From assembly GCA_017449525.1 (NCBI GenBank), contig JAFTFL010000018.1, positions 124,001-188,000 of the forward strand: a stretch of 64,000 bases of DNA, read 5' to 3'. This document shows positions 1-9,408 of this stretch, piece by piece. Made by a program: the position numbers and the translations under genes. A model generated the notes under the pieces. It made no database searches. It was not told the origin of the DNA and saw only the letters and a program-made list of their open reading frames with translations. Origin of the DNA: Bacteroidales bacterium. Lineage in GTDB: Bacteria; Bacteroidota; Bacteroidia; Bacteroidales; P3. Numbering within the stretch: position 1 is the stretch's first letter; every line of letters starts with the position of its first letter.

Positions 1-2
1 TG

Positions 3-3000
3 GGACTCTTGATGCCATTTTGGGCAGGGGCGCAAGACGTGGTCTACACCTGCAATTTTGAGTCTGCTGCAGAAAACGCACTGTGGCAGCGCGGAAGTGG
101 CACAACGGTAATCAACAAGTGGGTCATCGGCTCGGCCGTGCACACTGGAGAGAACTCAGATTCGGCTCTTTACGTGTCGAACAACAACGGCGTATCCAAC
201 GCCTACTCCACCACCGCCAGTTCCATTTTTGCTCGCCGTCAGGTGCACATCACCCGTGCTGGCTGGCACACGGCCAGCTACGACTGGCGCGCCTTGGGCT
301 ACAGCTCCACCTGCTACCTGCGTGTGGCCCTGGTGCCTGCCAACATCAGCATACCGGCAGACCAGACTGGCACCATCAGTGGACTAACCTATAACACGTT
401 GCCCTCAGGCTGGATAGCCCTTGACGGCGGCCGCGCCACCACACCAGGCGACGCCACCATGTGGCGCCACCAAGGCGGCGCTTTCCGTGCCGACACGGGG
501 CTGTACAACTTGGTATTCTACTGGCGCAACTCGACATCGAGCTACAACCCCCCAGCAGCCATCGACAACATTGTCATCGCCACCGCGTCGTGTCCCAACG
601 TGGACAGCGTCAGAACGAGCAACAGCACAGAGCACTCTATCGACCTGACTGTCTTCTCCTCCATGCGCGACCCGTTCTACTACCTGTACTACCAGGCAGA
701 GAACGCCTCAGGATACGACTCCATACCCATCTACGGAAACACCCAAACTATATACGACCTTGACTCGTCGACCATTTACACCGCGTGGATTAGAGCCTAC
801 TGCGGCGAGGGCGACAGCAGTTGGAACGACTACTCGTTCTACTTCTCCACCGAGTGTGCTACCATTGATGAAATGCCCTACAACTGGGGATTCGAAAGCT
901 CGCTCTACTACACCGACGACAATACCGACCTCAGTTATCCCAACTGCTGGGCCAACCTTACAGGTACAGCCAATGGCTACGAATGGGTTCCATACAGCTC
1001 GGCGCAGCGCAGCGGGCAGCGGTGCTACAGGTTTGATGGCACCACAGCGCTAAGCTACCTGCACGACGCTTGGCTCATCACTCCCGAGATAAACTTCACT
1101 GGCAACGAGTCGCTCTCCATCTGGATGCGCAGCGCATCTGCAAGCACTACAGCCAACTACCATTGCCGCATGAAAGTAATGGTCAGCACCCCTACCGCAT
1201 CAGGACAAATCGACACAGCCAACTACGAAGTAGTGCCTCTCTCTACGGGAGAAACCCGCATTGACATGACAGGCTCCACCTACCAGAAGTTCACCTTCCC
1301 GATGAATGGCTTTGGGGGCAGACGCCACGTAGCTTTCGTCGTAGACACTTGCTCCTACACCTTCTATATAGACGACCTGCGGGTCAACCGCCCCACCACA
1401 TGTGGCGAACCAGTCAACCCGCGTCTCCTCAGCATTGCCCACGACTCGGCCATCATCACTTGGAACGACACCAACCGAACTAACCCCACCAGCAACTGGG
1501 AGGTATTCGTAGTACCAGAAGGTGCCCGCATAGATACGGTACCACCCCTCTATGCCTACGAAGATACCTTGGCCATCGGCGAGTTGCAACCCAACACCAC
1601 CTATGCTATATACGTGCGCGCGTCGTGTACCGACCGTGAGTACTCACCCACTACTGAGCCGCTGATCGTCAGCACCCAGTGCACGCCCTCAACAGTGCCC
1701 TACCGCGAGAACTTCGACCGCTATAGCTCCAACTCCTATGAGGTCAGCTGCTGGCAGTTGAAAACCAACAATCTGTCCACAACTCGGCCAGCGACAAGCA
1801 CCTCGTATCGCTACAGTAGCCCCACTTCGCTCTACCACTACTGCAGTACGGTAGGAGGCGAGTTGTGGTCCGTACTGCCGCGCATGAGCGCACCACTCGA
1901 CAGTCTGATGCTGAGGTTCAAAATGCTGCGCTACAACAGCACCAGCACAAGCTACACCTCGGTGGCGTACGTGGGCATCATCTCCAATCCAAACGACATC
2001 AGCACATTTGACACCATAGCAACCATAGACCTCACCACCGCTCCCACCAACACGTGGAACAACATTGAGGTTCCTTTCCGTGGCTACCGCGGCAGTGGCA
2101 ACATCTGCCTGCTGGTGCCTGCTGGAGCAGCTGTCGGACGCACCTATAATTATGTGTACCTCGACGACGTGGAGGTAATCTACCTGCCCGACTGCTACAT
2201 GCCTACAAACATTCATACCTCAGCTCTGAGCGACACCTCAGCAACCCTCATTTGGGACGGACAGCAGACAAACAACTACATCGTGGCCTACAGCACGGTG
2301 GAAGTCTTCAATCCCGACACCGTAACAGCTCCTCGCAAATTCGCTGTAACCAATGATACTACGGCTACGCTATCCCACCTCTCCGCCACCACCTACTACT
2401 ACGTCAGAGTGGCTCACGTGTGTGGACAAGACACCTTTTGGAGCATGCCCTACACCTTCTACACACCATTGATCTGCGCACCGACCCACCACTTCACACC
2501 AGTTCACCTCGTCCACAACACAACGACCACCTACACCATGCTGGGAACCTCCTCGAGTTATGTGAGAGGAGCCACATGGCAAATCTTCACCGAAGAGGAA
2601 TTGCGCCGTGCAGGAATTGAGGAAAATACCTACATTCACGACATCTCCTTCCAAGTGTCGAGCGCTCCAGGCACCTTGGGGCACTTCCGCGTGCGACTGG
2701 CTACGACAAGAGACACCGTCTTCTCCGCAGTCTCTGACTCGTTGACCTACGGCCAAATGACACAGGTGGCCGATACCCACAACTTTGCACTGAAGCTGGG
2801 GTGGAACACAGTTCACTTTAACAATCCGTTCTACTACAGCGGCGAAGGAAGCCTGGTGGTAATGCTGGAACGCACTGGCGGAACGATGAGTTCCTACACC
2901 TACCTGTCCTGCGGTCCCACATACAACGGTGGCAACAAGACCATCTACACCTACACCACCACTGGGGCATACCGCTATGCCTATCTGTACAGCAACAGCC

Positions 3001-6000
3001 TGAACACCCGTTTCAACGTGTGCACACAGACCCCTGCATGTCCCCGTCCAGATGGCTTGAGAGTAAACCGCATAACCAACACGAATGCCATCGTGCGGTG
3101 GAACCACGACGAAGCCGCCAGCCACACAGTGGCCTACGGGCTGATAGGCGAAATCATAGATAGCATCCCAGCTTCGCAGCGCATCACTACCACAGCCGAC
3201 TCGCTCGTCATCAACGGACTGAGGGGCGATATGTACTACGTAGTGTATCTGCGAGCCAACTGCAACTCCACCGACACCAGTCTGTGGACCAGCGGTGTAG
3301 ACTTCCACACCCAGTGCGGTGCACAGGGGCTTCCCATCACCGAGAACTTCAATAGCTATGCAGCCAGCACGTCGCCGACCACGTCGACCACAACGATAAA
3401 CCGCTGCTGGAACAAGTTCTCGTCAAACAGCGGAACATCCTATCCCTACGTCAACTCAACGGCTCACACGACGGAAGGCAACAGCCTTGTGCTCTACACC
3501 GATGCAAACAACTACTGCTACGTAACCCTACCCCAGCCTAATACCGACCTACGTAACCTCATCGTCTATGCCGACGTGATGCAGCCGAGCACCTACCCCA
3601 GCGGCGTACTGCACATCGGTGTGATGACCGACCCCAACGACATCAGCACCTTCACCTCTATCAAGACCATCACCGACCACTCAAACACCTGGCTACGTCA
3701 GAACGCCACATTCGAGAACTATACGGGTAGCGGCAGGTACGTGGCATTCGTTCTGCCTGTAGGGTACACAGCCATGTCTTACTTAGACAATATTCGTCTC
3801 GACAACCGTCCTTCCTGCTGGTTCCCCACCGAGTTGACCGTGGTGAACCGCACCCGCACCACCATCACCCTCAAATGGCGTAGACCTCAAACGGTGCCCG
3901 CCAATGGTTACCAAGTGGAATACGGTCTTGAAGGATTCATCCGCGGACAGGGGCAGTACGCCACCTGTACCGACACTACCATCACGCTGACCAACCTGCA
4001 GCCAGGTACCTACTACGACGTTGCTGTGCGCTCGTCATGTGGCAACAACAACTATTCCGACTGGACCAACCCAATAAACACCTCGACCGAGTGCGGAGTG
4101 ATTACCACCCTGCCATTCACCGAGGGTTTTGAGAGCTACACCACTGGCACCACTGCACGGTTCCCCTTGTGCTGGGCTCGCGGCAACGAGAATACCGCCT
4201 CTAATGGTACTTTAGGCACGTACCCCTACGTATACGGAGGTGTTTCTCACACTGGCTCTCACTGCATGTACTTCTACAATTCCACTTCCACCACCTATCC
4301 TAATCATGTGATGCTGGTCCTGCCCGAGGTGGACACCACAACCATGCCCATTAACACCCTTCAGCTTAAGTTCTTCGCACGCAGCAGTTCGGCTGTTACC
4401 CCGTTCTACGTGGGCACGTTGACCGACCCGACCGACATGTCCACCCTTACGGTGATTGACACAGTGCAAATCAACAGTGCTTATCAAGAATTTGAGATAT
4501 CACTCAACCACGGTACGCCACGCGGATCGTACATTGCACTGGGTCTCATCAAGGGCTCGACATACTACTACGCTTACTTGGATGACATCACGATACGTCG
4601 CATACCGACCTGCTCACGCGCCACAGGGCTGGAGCAGGTGTCATCGACGAACAACAGCGCCGATTTGCGTTGGACTTCGAACAGCAACAACTCGCTGTGG
4701 CAAGTGAAGTATGTGCGCCTGGGATATGCCGACACCCACTATGTATCGGTCAACACGCTACCATGCACCCTCAATGACCTGCAGCCTTCGACCTGCTATA
4801 GTTTCAATGTGCGACCTATATGCAGCGGTGCTGATACTGGCGAATGGGCCGCAACAGATGGCTTCATCACAACGGGATGCGAAGTTTACGAACTGGCAGG
4901 CGAGACCTACGAAATGCGCTTTGAAGAGTTCCCTGGTACATATTACAACACCGCAAGCATGCTGCCTCCATGCTGGGAGGGTTATACCAACGGCACAGAC
5001 ACCAACTATGCGCCCCATATAGCCATGGGTGGTTATACCAACAGCGCTTCGCGTGGGGCCATGTCGCTGTCGATGAGCGTAAGTACCAGCACCAATGTTG
5101 GCACCGAGAAGACATTGGTGCTGCCCATGTTTGAGGAACGCTTGAACACAATGACCCTTGACTTCTACCTTTACACCATCAACACCAGCTCGAGCACAAG
5201 TAAACTGTATATTGGCTTCCTGACTTCTGAAAACTACGACGGAGGGAACTTCTTCGCACTCGACAGCATCTCGCCCTCATCGCAAAGCAACACCAACGCC
5301 TATGCACGCTTAGGTGCAACTGCGGGACAGCACGTAGTGAAGAGCTATGCCAACGTACCCTCGAACGCTGTGCGCATGGCACTGCGCCTGTCGGGTAGCT
5401 CGTCGCTGTACGTGTCGTTAGACGAATTTAGCATCTCCTCCAATGAGACCTGCTACACGCCGCGCGACATAAACGTCAGCTGCAATTCGAACTCGTTCAT
5501 CATCACACTGCCCGAATCGGCACAATGGACCATGAGCTGGAAGAAACGTACATCTACCGAGTGGACCGACAGTGGTACCTTCACAGGCTACACCACGATG
5601 GTGCGCCGTCTGTCGCAGGGTGTCACCTACGACGTAAGGGTGCGCAAGAATTGCGGTAACGGCCGTTACTCGAACTATCGCTACGCAGAGTTCACTACGA
5701 CTGGTACACCCTGTACCAAGCCCACCGACCTGCACACTCAGGAGGTTACGAACTCGGTAGTGTATCTACAATGGAATGCTACCGTGTCGGCTCGCCAATG
5801 GATTGCCCACACTTTCAACACGGTTACAGACAAGTATGACACCCTGGCAGGCAGCGGTAGTGCACGCACAATGCGTGTGGACGGACTGCTGGATGGCCGC
5901 AACTATAGCGTAGCCCTGATGGCAGTGTGTGACGGCAACCAGAGCGACTGGTCAGACACCATCAGTTTCACTACCTTGACGTGCGACACGGTGAGCAATG

Positions 6001-6533
6001 TGCACCTCGTGCAAGTACAGGGCAACACCGCCGACATTGCATGGACCGCTGGACCAAACAACATCAACCTCTTTGAGGTAATATATGGCGAAGCTGGTTT
6101 CATGGGTGAAGAGGGCACTATCGTACGGACGGAGACCAACTCCATCCATCTGGAGAACCTGCTTGGCGACGAATCCTACGACGTATATGTACGTGGTCTA
6201 TGCGGTGAGCGCGACTATGCCAGCACTTGGTCCTCGATGCTGCGATTCACCACAGGTGCTGCTGGCATCCTCGGTGCCGATGGCCTTACCCACAATGTTA
6301 CGATAGCTCCCAACCCAGCTCACGGCAATACCACGCTCTCCATCCAAGGCGCTGGCGGTCGCGTGTCCATCACCATTGTGGACATCAACGGCCACACTGT
6401 GTACAGAACTGAGGTGGAATGCACCGAAGAGTGCACTCATGTGGTAGCTCTCAACCAACTTGCTACAGGTGCCTACTTTGTCAAGGTAACGGGCGACGGA
6501 GTGAACAGCGTCAACAAACTGATCGTGAAGTAG
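3..6533 (+). CDS. Giant multidomain T9SS-secreted surface protein (5' end outside window)
   Basis: The reading frame is open to the left edge; the first visible residues look like the end of a signal peptide (WAGA before QD), so the true start lies just upstream. About 2,170 residues are visible. Jelly-roll (choice-of-anchor J / cleaved-adhesin-like) modules of about 170-190 residues, often starting LPF/VPY..EnF and holding a CW motif, alternate with fibronectin-III-like domains starting C-x-x-P near residues 196, 463, 728, 1010, 1269, 1534, 1814, 1901 and 1991. The stretch at about 820-1005 differs from the others. The C-terminal 80 residues are a type A T9SS sorting domain (IAPNPAHG, then GAYFVKV, ending KLIVK). 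It is probably exported by T9SS and held on the cell surface as an adhesin or binding protein. The ligand cannot be told from sequence. Confidence 0.88.
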   Translation, partial: GLLMPFWAGAQDVVYTCNFESAAENALWQRGSGTTVINKWVIGSAVHTGENSDSALYVSNNNGVSNAYSTTASSIFARRQVHITRAGWHTASYDWRALGYSSTCYLRVALVPANISIPADQTGTISGLTYNTLPSGWIALDGGRATTPGDATMWRHQGGAFRADTGLYNLVFYWRNSTSSYNPPAAIDNIVIATASCPNVDSVRTSNSTEHSIDLTVFSSMRDPFYYLYYQAENASGYDSIPIYGNTQTIYDLDSSTIYTAWIRAYCGEGDSSWNDYSFYFSTECATIDEMPYNWGFESSLYYTDDNTDLSYPNCWANLTGTANGYEWVPYSSAQRSGQRCYRFDGTTALSYLHDAWLITPEINFTGNESLSIWMRSASASTTANYHCRMKVMVSTPTASGQIDTANYEVVPLSTGETRIDMTGSTYQKFTFPMNGFGGRRHVAFVVDTCSYTFYIDDLRVNRPTTCGEPVNPRLLSIAHDSAIITWNDTNRTNPTSNWEVFVVPEGARIDTVPPLYAYEDTLAIGELQPNTTYAIYVRASCTDREYSPTTEPLIVSTQCTPSTVPYRENFDRYSSNSYEVSCWQLKTNNLSTTRPATSTSYRYSSPTSLYHYCSTVGGELWSVLPRMSAPLDSLMLRFKMLRYNSTSTSYTSVAYVGIISNPNDISTFDTIATIDLTTAPTNTWNNIEVPFRGYRGSGNICLLVPAGAAVGRTYNYVYLDDVEVIYLPDCYMPTNIHTSALSDTSATLIWDGQQTNNYIVAYSTVEVFNPDTVTAPRKFAVTNDTTATLSHLSATTYYYVRVAHVCGQDTFWSMPYTFYTPLICAPTHHFTPVHLVHNTTTTYTMLGTSSSYVRGATWQIFTEEELRRAGIEENTYIHDISFQVSSAPGTLGHFRVRLATTRDTVFSAVSDSLTYGQMTQVADTHNFALKLGWNTVHFNNPFYYSGEGSLVVMLERTGGTMSSYTYLSCGPTYNGGNKTIYTYTTTGAYRYAYLYSNSLNTRFNVCTQTPACPRPDGLRVNRITNTNAIVRWNHDEAASHTVAYGLIGEIIDSIPASQRITTTADSLVINGLRGDMYYVVYLRANCNSTDTSLWTSGVDFHTQCGAQGLPITENFNSYAASTSPTTSTTTINRCWNKFSSNSGTSYPYVNSTAHTTEGNSLVLYTDANNYCYVTLPQPNTDLRNLIVYADVMQPSTYPSGVLHIGVMTDPNDISTFTSIKTITDHSNTWLRQNATFENYTGSGRYVAFVLPVGYTAMSYLDNIRLDNRPSCWFPTELTVVNRTRTTITLKWRRPQTVPANGYQVEYGLEGFIRGQGQYATCTDTTITLTNLQPGTYYDVAVRSSCGNNNYSDWTNPINTSTECGVITTLPFTEGFESYTTGTTARFPLCWARGNENTASNGTLGTYPYVYGGVSHTGSHCMYFYNSTSTTYPNHVMLVLPEVDTTTMPINTLQLKFFARSSSAVTPFYVGTLTDPTDMSTLTVIDTVQINSAYQEFEISLNHGTPRGSYIALGLIKGSTYYYAYLDDITIRRIPTCSRATGLEQVSSTNNSADLRWTSNSNNSLWQVKYVRLGYADTHYVSVNTLPCTLNDLQPSTCYSFNVRPICSGADTGEWAATDGFITTGCEVYELAGETYEMRFEEFPGTYYNTASMLPPCWEGYTNGTDTNYAPHIAMGGYTNSASRGAMSLSMSVSTSTNVGTEKTLVLPMFEERLNTMTLDFYLYTINTSSSTSKLYIGFLTSENYDGGNFFALDSISPSSQSNTNAYARLGATAGQHVVKSYANVPSNAVRMALRLSGSSSLYVSLDEFSISSNETCYTPRDINVSCNSNSFIITLPESAQWTMSWKKRTSTEWTDSGTFTGYTTMVRRLSQGVTYDVRVRKNCGNGRYSNYRYAEFTTTGTPCTKPTDLHTQEVTNSVVYLQWNATVSARQWIAHTFNTVTDKYDTLAGSGSARTMRVDGLLDGRNYSVALMAVCDGNQSDWSDTISFTTLTCDTVSNVHLVQVQGNTADIAWTAGPNNINLFEVIYGEAGFMGEEGTIVRTETNSIHLENLLGDESYDVYVRGLCGERDYASTWSSMLRFTTGAAGILGADGLTHNVTIAPNPAHGNTTLSIQGAGGRVSITIVDINGHTVYRTEVECTEECTHVVALNQLATGAYFVKVTGDGVNSVNKLIVK

Positions 6534-6591
6534 ACCCTCAACACACACCAACTCCGCACATCCCACAGCGGACAGTGGGGAGCAATCAAAG

Positions 6592-6637
6592 CAAGAGCGG
6601 ACGGTCGCATTATCAACGACCGCCCGCTCTTCTCTTT
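6592..6637 (+). terminator. Rho-independent terminator after the giant surface protein
   Basis: The arms AAGAGCGG-A-CGGTCG and CGACCG-CCCGCTCTT pair around a short AT-rich loop and are followed by a T-rich stretch, about 60 bp after the stop codon. Confidence 0.8.
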
Positions 6638-6726
6638 ATCACCATTCAACATTCTATAACCACCATGCAACACCATCCCACGCACAAGCATGGCTCAATT
6701 TCAGTTTCCACCTCCACCTGCCTCCC

Positions 6727-7436
6727 ATGCTCGTCTTTCTACTGACAGCCGCGACCCTTTCGGCCTGTTCACACCATCAGCCACAAGCTACTCCACTGCC
6801 AGCTGACAGCACTCAGCAGGTCGAAACGAAAGATTTCTACACAATGTACTACGTCAACCAACACCTAACCAGCGGCCAGATACGCAACTCATTATCGACG
6901 CCATTGCTACGGGAAACAAAGAAATATTCGCCACACTCGTCAACTACCCACTGCGAAGGGACTACCCACTGCGAGACATTGAGACGCACGAGCAACTGTA
7001 AGCCAACTTTGACCTCATCTTCGACACTGCCTTTCACCGAGCCATCAGTACAGTCGACAGCAACGACTGGGGGAAAGTGGGCTGACGCGGTGAAATGCTA
7101 ATGAATGGTGAACTGTGGGTAGCGGTTCAGTAGACTTCATCAACCACTCGGGGCCTAACGAACAAAAGTTGCGCCAGCAAATCATTGCCGACGAGATAAG
7201 CCAACTCCATCCCTCACTGCAAGGCACATAGATTCCCGAAGACCGACTGAAACTGGGACACTGCGAATATGCCTTTGCGTGCATCGACCTTGACCCCCTC
7301 TCCAGTACATACCGTCTCACCCTCCTCGTCAAGGGTGCCACATTGAGCGACAAGCCTATTCTCTCCCTTCTCGGCACTAAGACCATAACAAGGAATATAT
7401 ATATCAGCGAGACTAACCGCATGAAATCATATATAT
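6727..7436 (+). pseudogene. Decayed lipoprotein gene with frameshifts and a stop
   Basis: The start gives a lipoprotein signal (MLVFLLTAATLSACS). After about 45 residues the coherent protein moves to another frame (PDTQLIIDAIATGNKEIF, then YPLRRDYPLRDIE and a TAA), then reads NFDLIFDTAFHRAIS up to a TGA. It resumes as VDFINHSGPNEQKLRQ, meets a TAG after HPSLQGT, and continues as IPEDRLKLGHCEYAFACID until a TAA at 7434-7436. The pieces are collinear and the YPL-R-YPL-DIE / NFD-IFD-F pattern resembles small Bacteroidota lipoproteins, so this is one gene broken by several lesions. The function of the intact family is unknown to me. Confidence 0.8.
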
Positions 7437-7664
7437 AAACACGGATTGAGCCGTGAGTTTCTATCTATGATTTTCATATACTTGTACTATTCTCCGTTAC
7501 CTACATCACTACAATAATATTATAGGATTAGCCTCTATTCAACAGAATTTCTTGTTCGCCCTCTGAATAGAGCAGCTTTCATTCAGTCTATTTGACTGCA
7601 TCATAACGGGAGTACTGCTCGTGCAGTTCTCCTCCTAATACCACATTCGACCTACTCAACAGGA
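7437..7664. other. AT-rich spacer between the pseudogene and the thioesterase gene
   Basis: I see no coding frame, RNA gene or clear repeat here. A terminator for the minus-strand gene follows at 7665-7706. Confidence 0.5.
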
Positions 7665-7706
7665 GAAAAAAAAATAGACGGGTCGACCCAAGAGGAATAA
7701 CCCGTC
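7665..7706 (-). terminator. Rho-independent terminator of the thioesterase gene
   Basis: On the minus strand GACGGGT pairs with ACCCGTC and a run of T residues follows, about 25 bp after the thioesterase stop codon. Confidence 0.8.
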
Positions 7707-7731
7707 CGCAACCGACATCAGATGGCCTGTC

Positions 7732-8163
7732 TCAACGCGACGCGTCGAATTGACGTAACTGCTCCTTTAGTTCCTCAGGGATGGGAACTGCCGACGACAG
7801 GCTACGCTGGTAACCGCTCATCACCGTGCGACAACGCACGCATGGCTCATTACTACACATCACACACTGTTCCAATGTCAAACTCTTGTAACCAAAACGT
7901 TCTACACGCGTCGTAACAAACAAATCGTCTGTGTAATGCAACTGCTTGAGGAAATCCACTTCGTAGTGTACAATCATCACTGCAAAATCACCCTCCTCCG
8001 TGCGCACTGGCACCCCCGCCTCTGCAAAATAGAGAGACTTACCCAAATCAAAATACTCCATAATGACGGCATTGTTGATGTGCCCCATCTGGTCCACATC
8101 ATTGAAACGAATCTGAATAGGTACTATATGCATATTCTTTAAAGTATTATCCTTTGCACTCAT
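7732..8163 (-). CDS. Acyl-CoA thioesterase, YbgC/4HBT hot-dog family
   Basis: The product is a single hot-dog domain protein of about 143 residues, the normal length for this family. The N-terminal IRFNDVDQMGHINNAVI matches the active-site region of YbgC/4-hydroxybenzoyl-CoA thioesterases, where the Asp before QMGH is catalytic. It probably hydrolyses short acyl-CoA or acyl-ACP thioesters in the cytoplasm; the natural substrate is not clear from sequence. The start was placed at the ATG giving MSAKDN; an ATG at 8133 (MHIVPIQIRF) is equally plausible and begins right at the conserved part. It is transcribed alone and has its own terminator. Confidence 0.85.
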   Translation of the reverse strand: MSAKDNTLKNMHIVPIQIRFNDVDQMGHINNAVIMEYFDLGKSLYFAEAGVPVRTEEGDFAVMIVHYEVDFLKQLHYTDDLFVTTRVERFGYKSLTLEQCVMCSNEPCVRCRTVMSGYQRSLSSAVPIPEELKEQLRQFDASR

Positions 8164-8414
8164 CTTCCCCAGCATGCCGAGCATCCTCTACTCACCGTTG
8201 ACTCAGTCTTTGACTCTCATCACCTTGCCACCTAATACCACCTCTCCTCACCACTCATGCCAATCGTTACCTCGCTCCTACAACCAACCACTACTTCATA
8301 TTCCTGTCCCACCATCATCTCAACCCCATCGTCACCATCCTCTCACAACATCAACCAGTCCCCACTTGGACTTGACATAACAAAAAGAGAAAGACAAATG
8401 CCTTTCTCTTCTTG

Positions 8415-8487
8415 TGGCATTGACTGGAATTGAACCAGTGACACACGGATTTTCAGTCCGCTGCTCTACCAACTGAGCTACAACGCC
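8415..8487 (-). tRNA. tRNA-Phe (anticodon GAA)
   Basis: The 73-nt cloverleaf has acceptor arms GGCGTTG and CAATGCC with discriminator A, a D arm GCTCAGTTGGTAGAGC, an anticodon arm with loop CTGAAAA (GAA), and a T arm ACTGG-TTCAATT-CCAGT. The 3' CCA is not encoded, as is usual in Bacteroidota. It reads towards the thioesterase gene. Confidence 0.96.
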
Positions 8488-8511
8488 ATGTTTCTCTCTC
8501 GAAATCGGATG

Positions 8512-8542
8512 CAAAGGTACAAAGAATTCCACTTACGGCAAA
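8512..8542 (-). promoter_or_regulatory. Bacteroidota-type promoter of tRNA-Phe
   Basis: On the minus strand TTTG (8539-8542) is followed after 19 nt by TACCTTTG (8512-8519), the -33/-7 pattern of Bacteroidota housekeeping promoters. The -7 box lies 24 bp before the mature tRNA 5' end. Confidence 0.85.
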
Positions 8543-8619
8543 ATATTTTTTGTGCAACACCGCATCACTCGCCCTTACACCTTACGAATCCAACACCTTA
8601 GCATTCGAAAGAAAATTCA

Positions 8620-9324
8620 TCAAGCATTCACTTTCTCCACAATCGCATGGACAGTCTCAGCCTTCATCTCGTCTTTTTTACCCTTTCCCCCAAAGAACAA
8701 CTGGTCTACCAAGAAGAGGATAACACCAATAGTAATAGCCGAATCGGCCACATTGAAGATAGCACTAAAAAAGTGAAACGGACGTCCCCCCACGAAGGGC
8801 ACCCACAGCGGCCACGTCGTATCAATGATAGGGAAATAAAACATATCCACCACATGTCCAAACAGGAACGGTGCGTATCCACCACCCTTGGGGCAAAACG
8901 TCGCCACTTGGTAGTAGCTTTCGTTGAAAAGTAGGCCGTAGAAACAACTGTCGACCAAATTGCCGACAGCACCCACGAAGATAAGGGACAAGCACACGAG
9001 TTGGATGCGCTTGGCACCACGGCGTATCATGGCCAGCAGCAACCACATCATACCCATCGAAGCCACCACGCGAAAAAGCGACAAAAACAACTTCCCAGCC
9101 TTGCCACCAAAGGACATTCCAAAGGCCATCCCTTCATTCTCTATGAAATGAATCCTGCACCACTCCCCAATGAGGTTGAACTCTTCCCCTATCTGCATGT
9201 GGGTCTTCACCCATATCTTTACCACTTGATCTACCACGAGAATCAAGGCTATCAAACCAAAACACAGCCAGTAGTCTTGTCTGCGTCTCACACTAATTTC
9301 GCTATACCCCTTCTCTTCCGACAT
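8620..9324 (-). CDS. lspA: Lipoprotein signal peptidase (signal peptidase II)
   Basis: LspA is the inner-membrane aspartyl protease that cleaves prolipoprotein signal peptides before the lipidated cysteine. The two catalytic Asp motifs are visible (GNLVDSC and FNVADSAITIG), with the conserved FIENEGMAFG and four hydrophobic segments. At 234 residues it is longer than the proteobacterial enzyme (about 165) because of an insert of about 40 residues between the active-site motifs, which I recall as common in Bacteroidota. It follows mutA on the same strand after about 85 bp. Many lipoproteins in this window would be its substrates. Confidence 0.95.
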   Translation of the reverse strand: MSEEKGYSEISVRRRQDYWLCFGLIALILVVDQVVKIWVKTHMQIGEEFNLIGEWCRIHFIENEGMAFGMSFGGKAGKLFLSLFRVVASMGMMWLLLAMIRRGAKRIQLVCLSLIFVGAVGNLVDSCFYGLLFNESYYQVATFCPKGGGYAPFLFGHVVDMFYFPIIDTTWPLWVPFVGGRPFHFFSAIFNVADSAITIGVILFLVDQLFFGGKGKKDEMKAETVHAIVEKVNA

Positions 9325-9408
9325 TACACGATGTTCAATAAAGCCAATGTCCCCCCACGGTCAACCTTGACCTGCCTCGGAGGATGCACTCTGTAAATGC
9401 TCCTTATT

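Noticed and set aside
2370..3308. 312-residue minus-strand frame inside the giant surface protein gene
   Set aside because: It is antisense to Fn3 and jelly-roll coding sequence and has no recognisable features.
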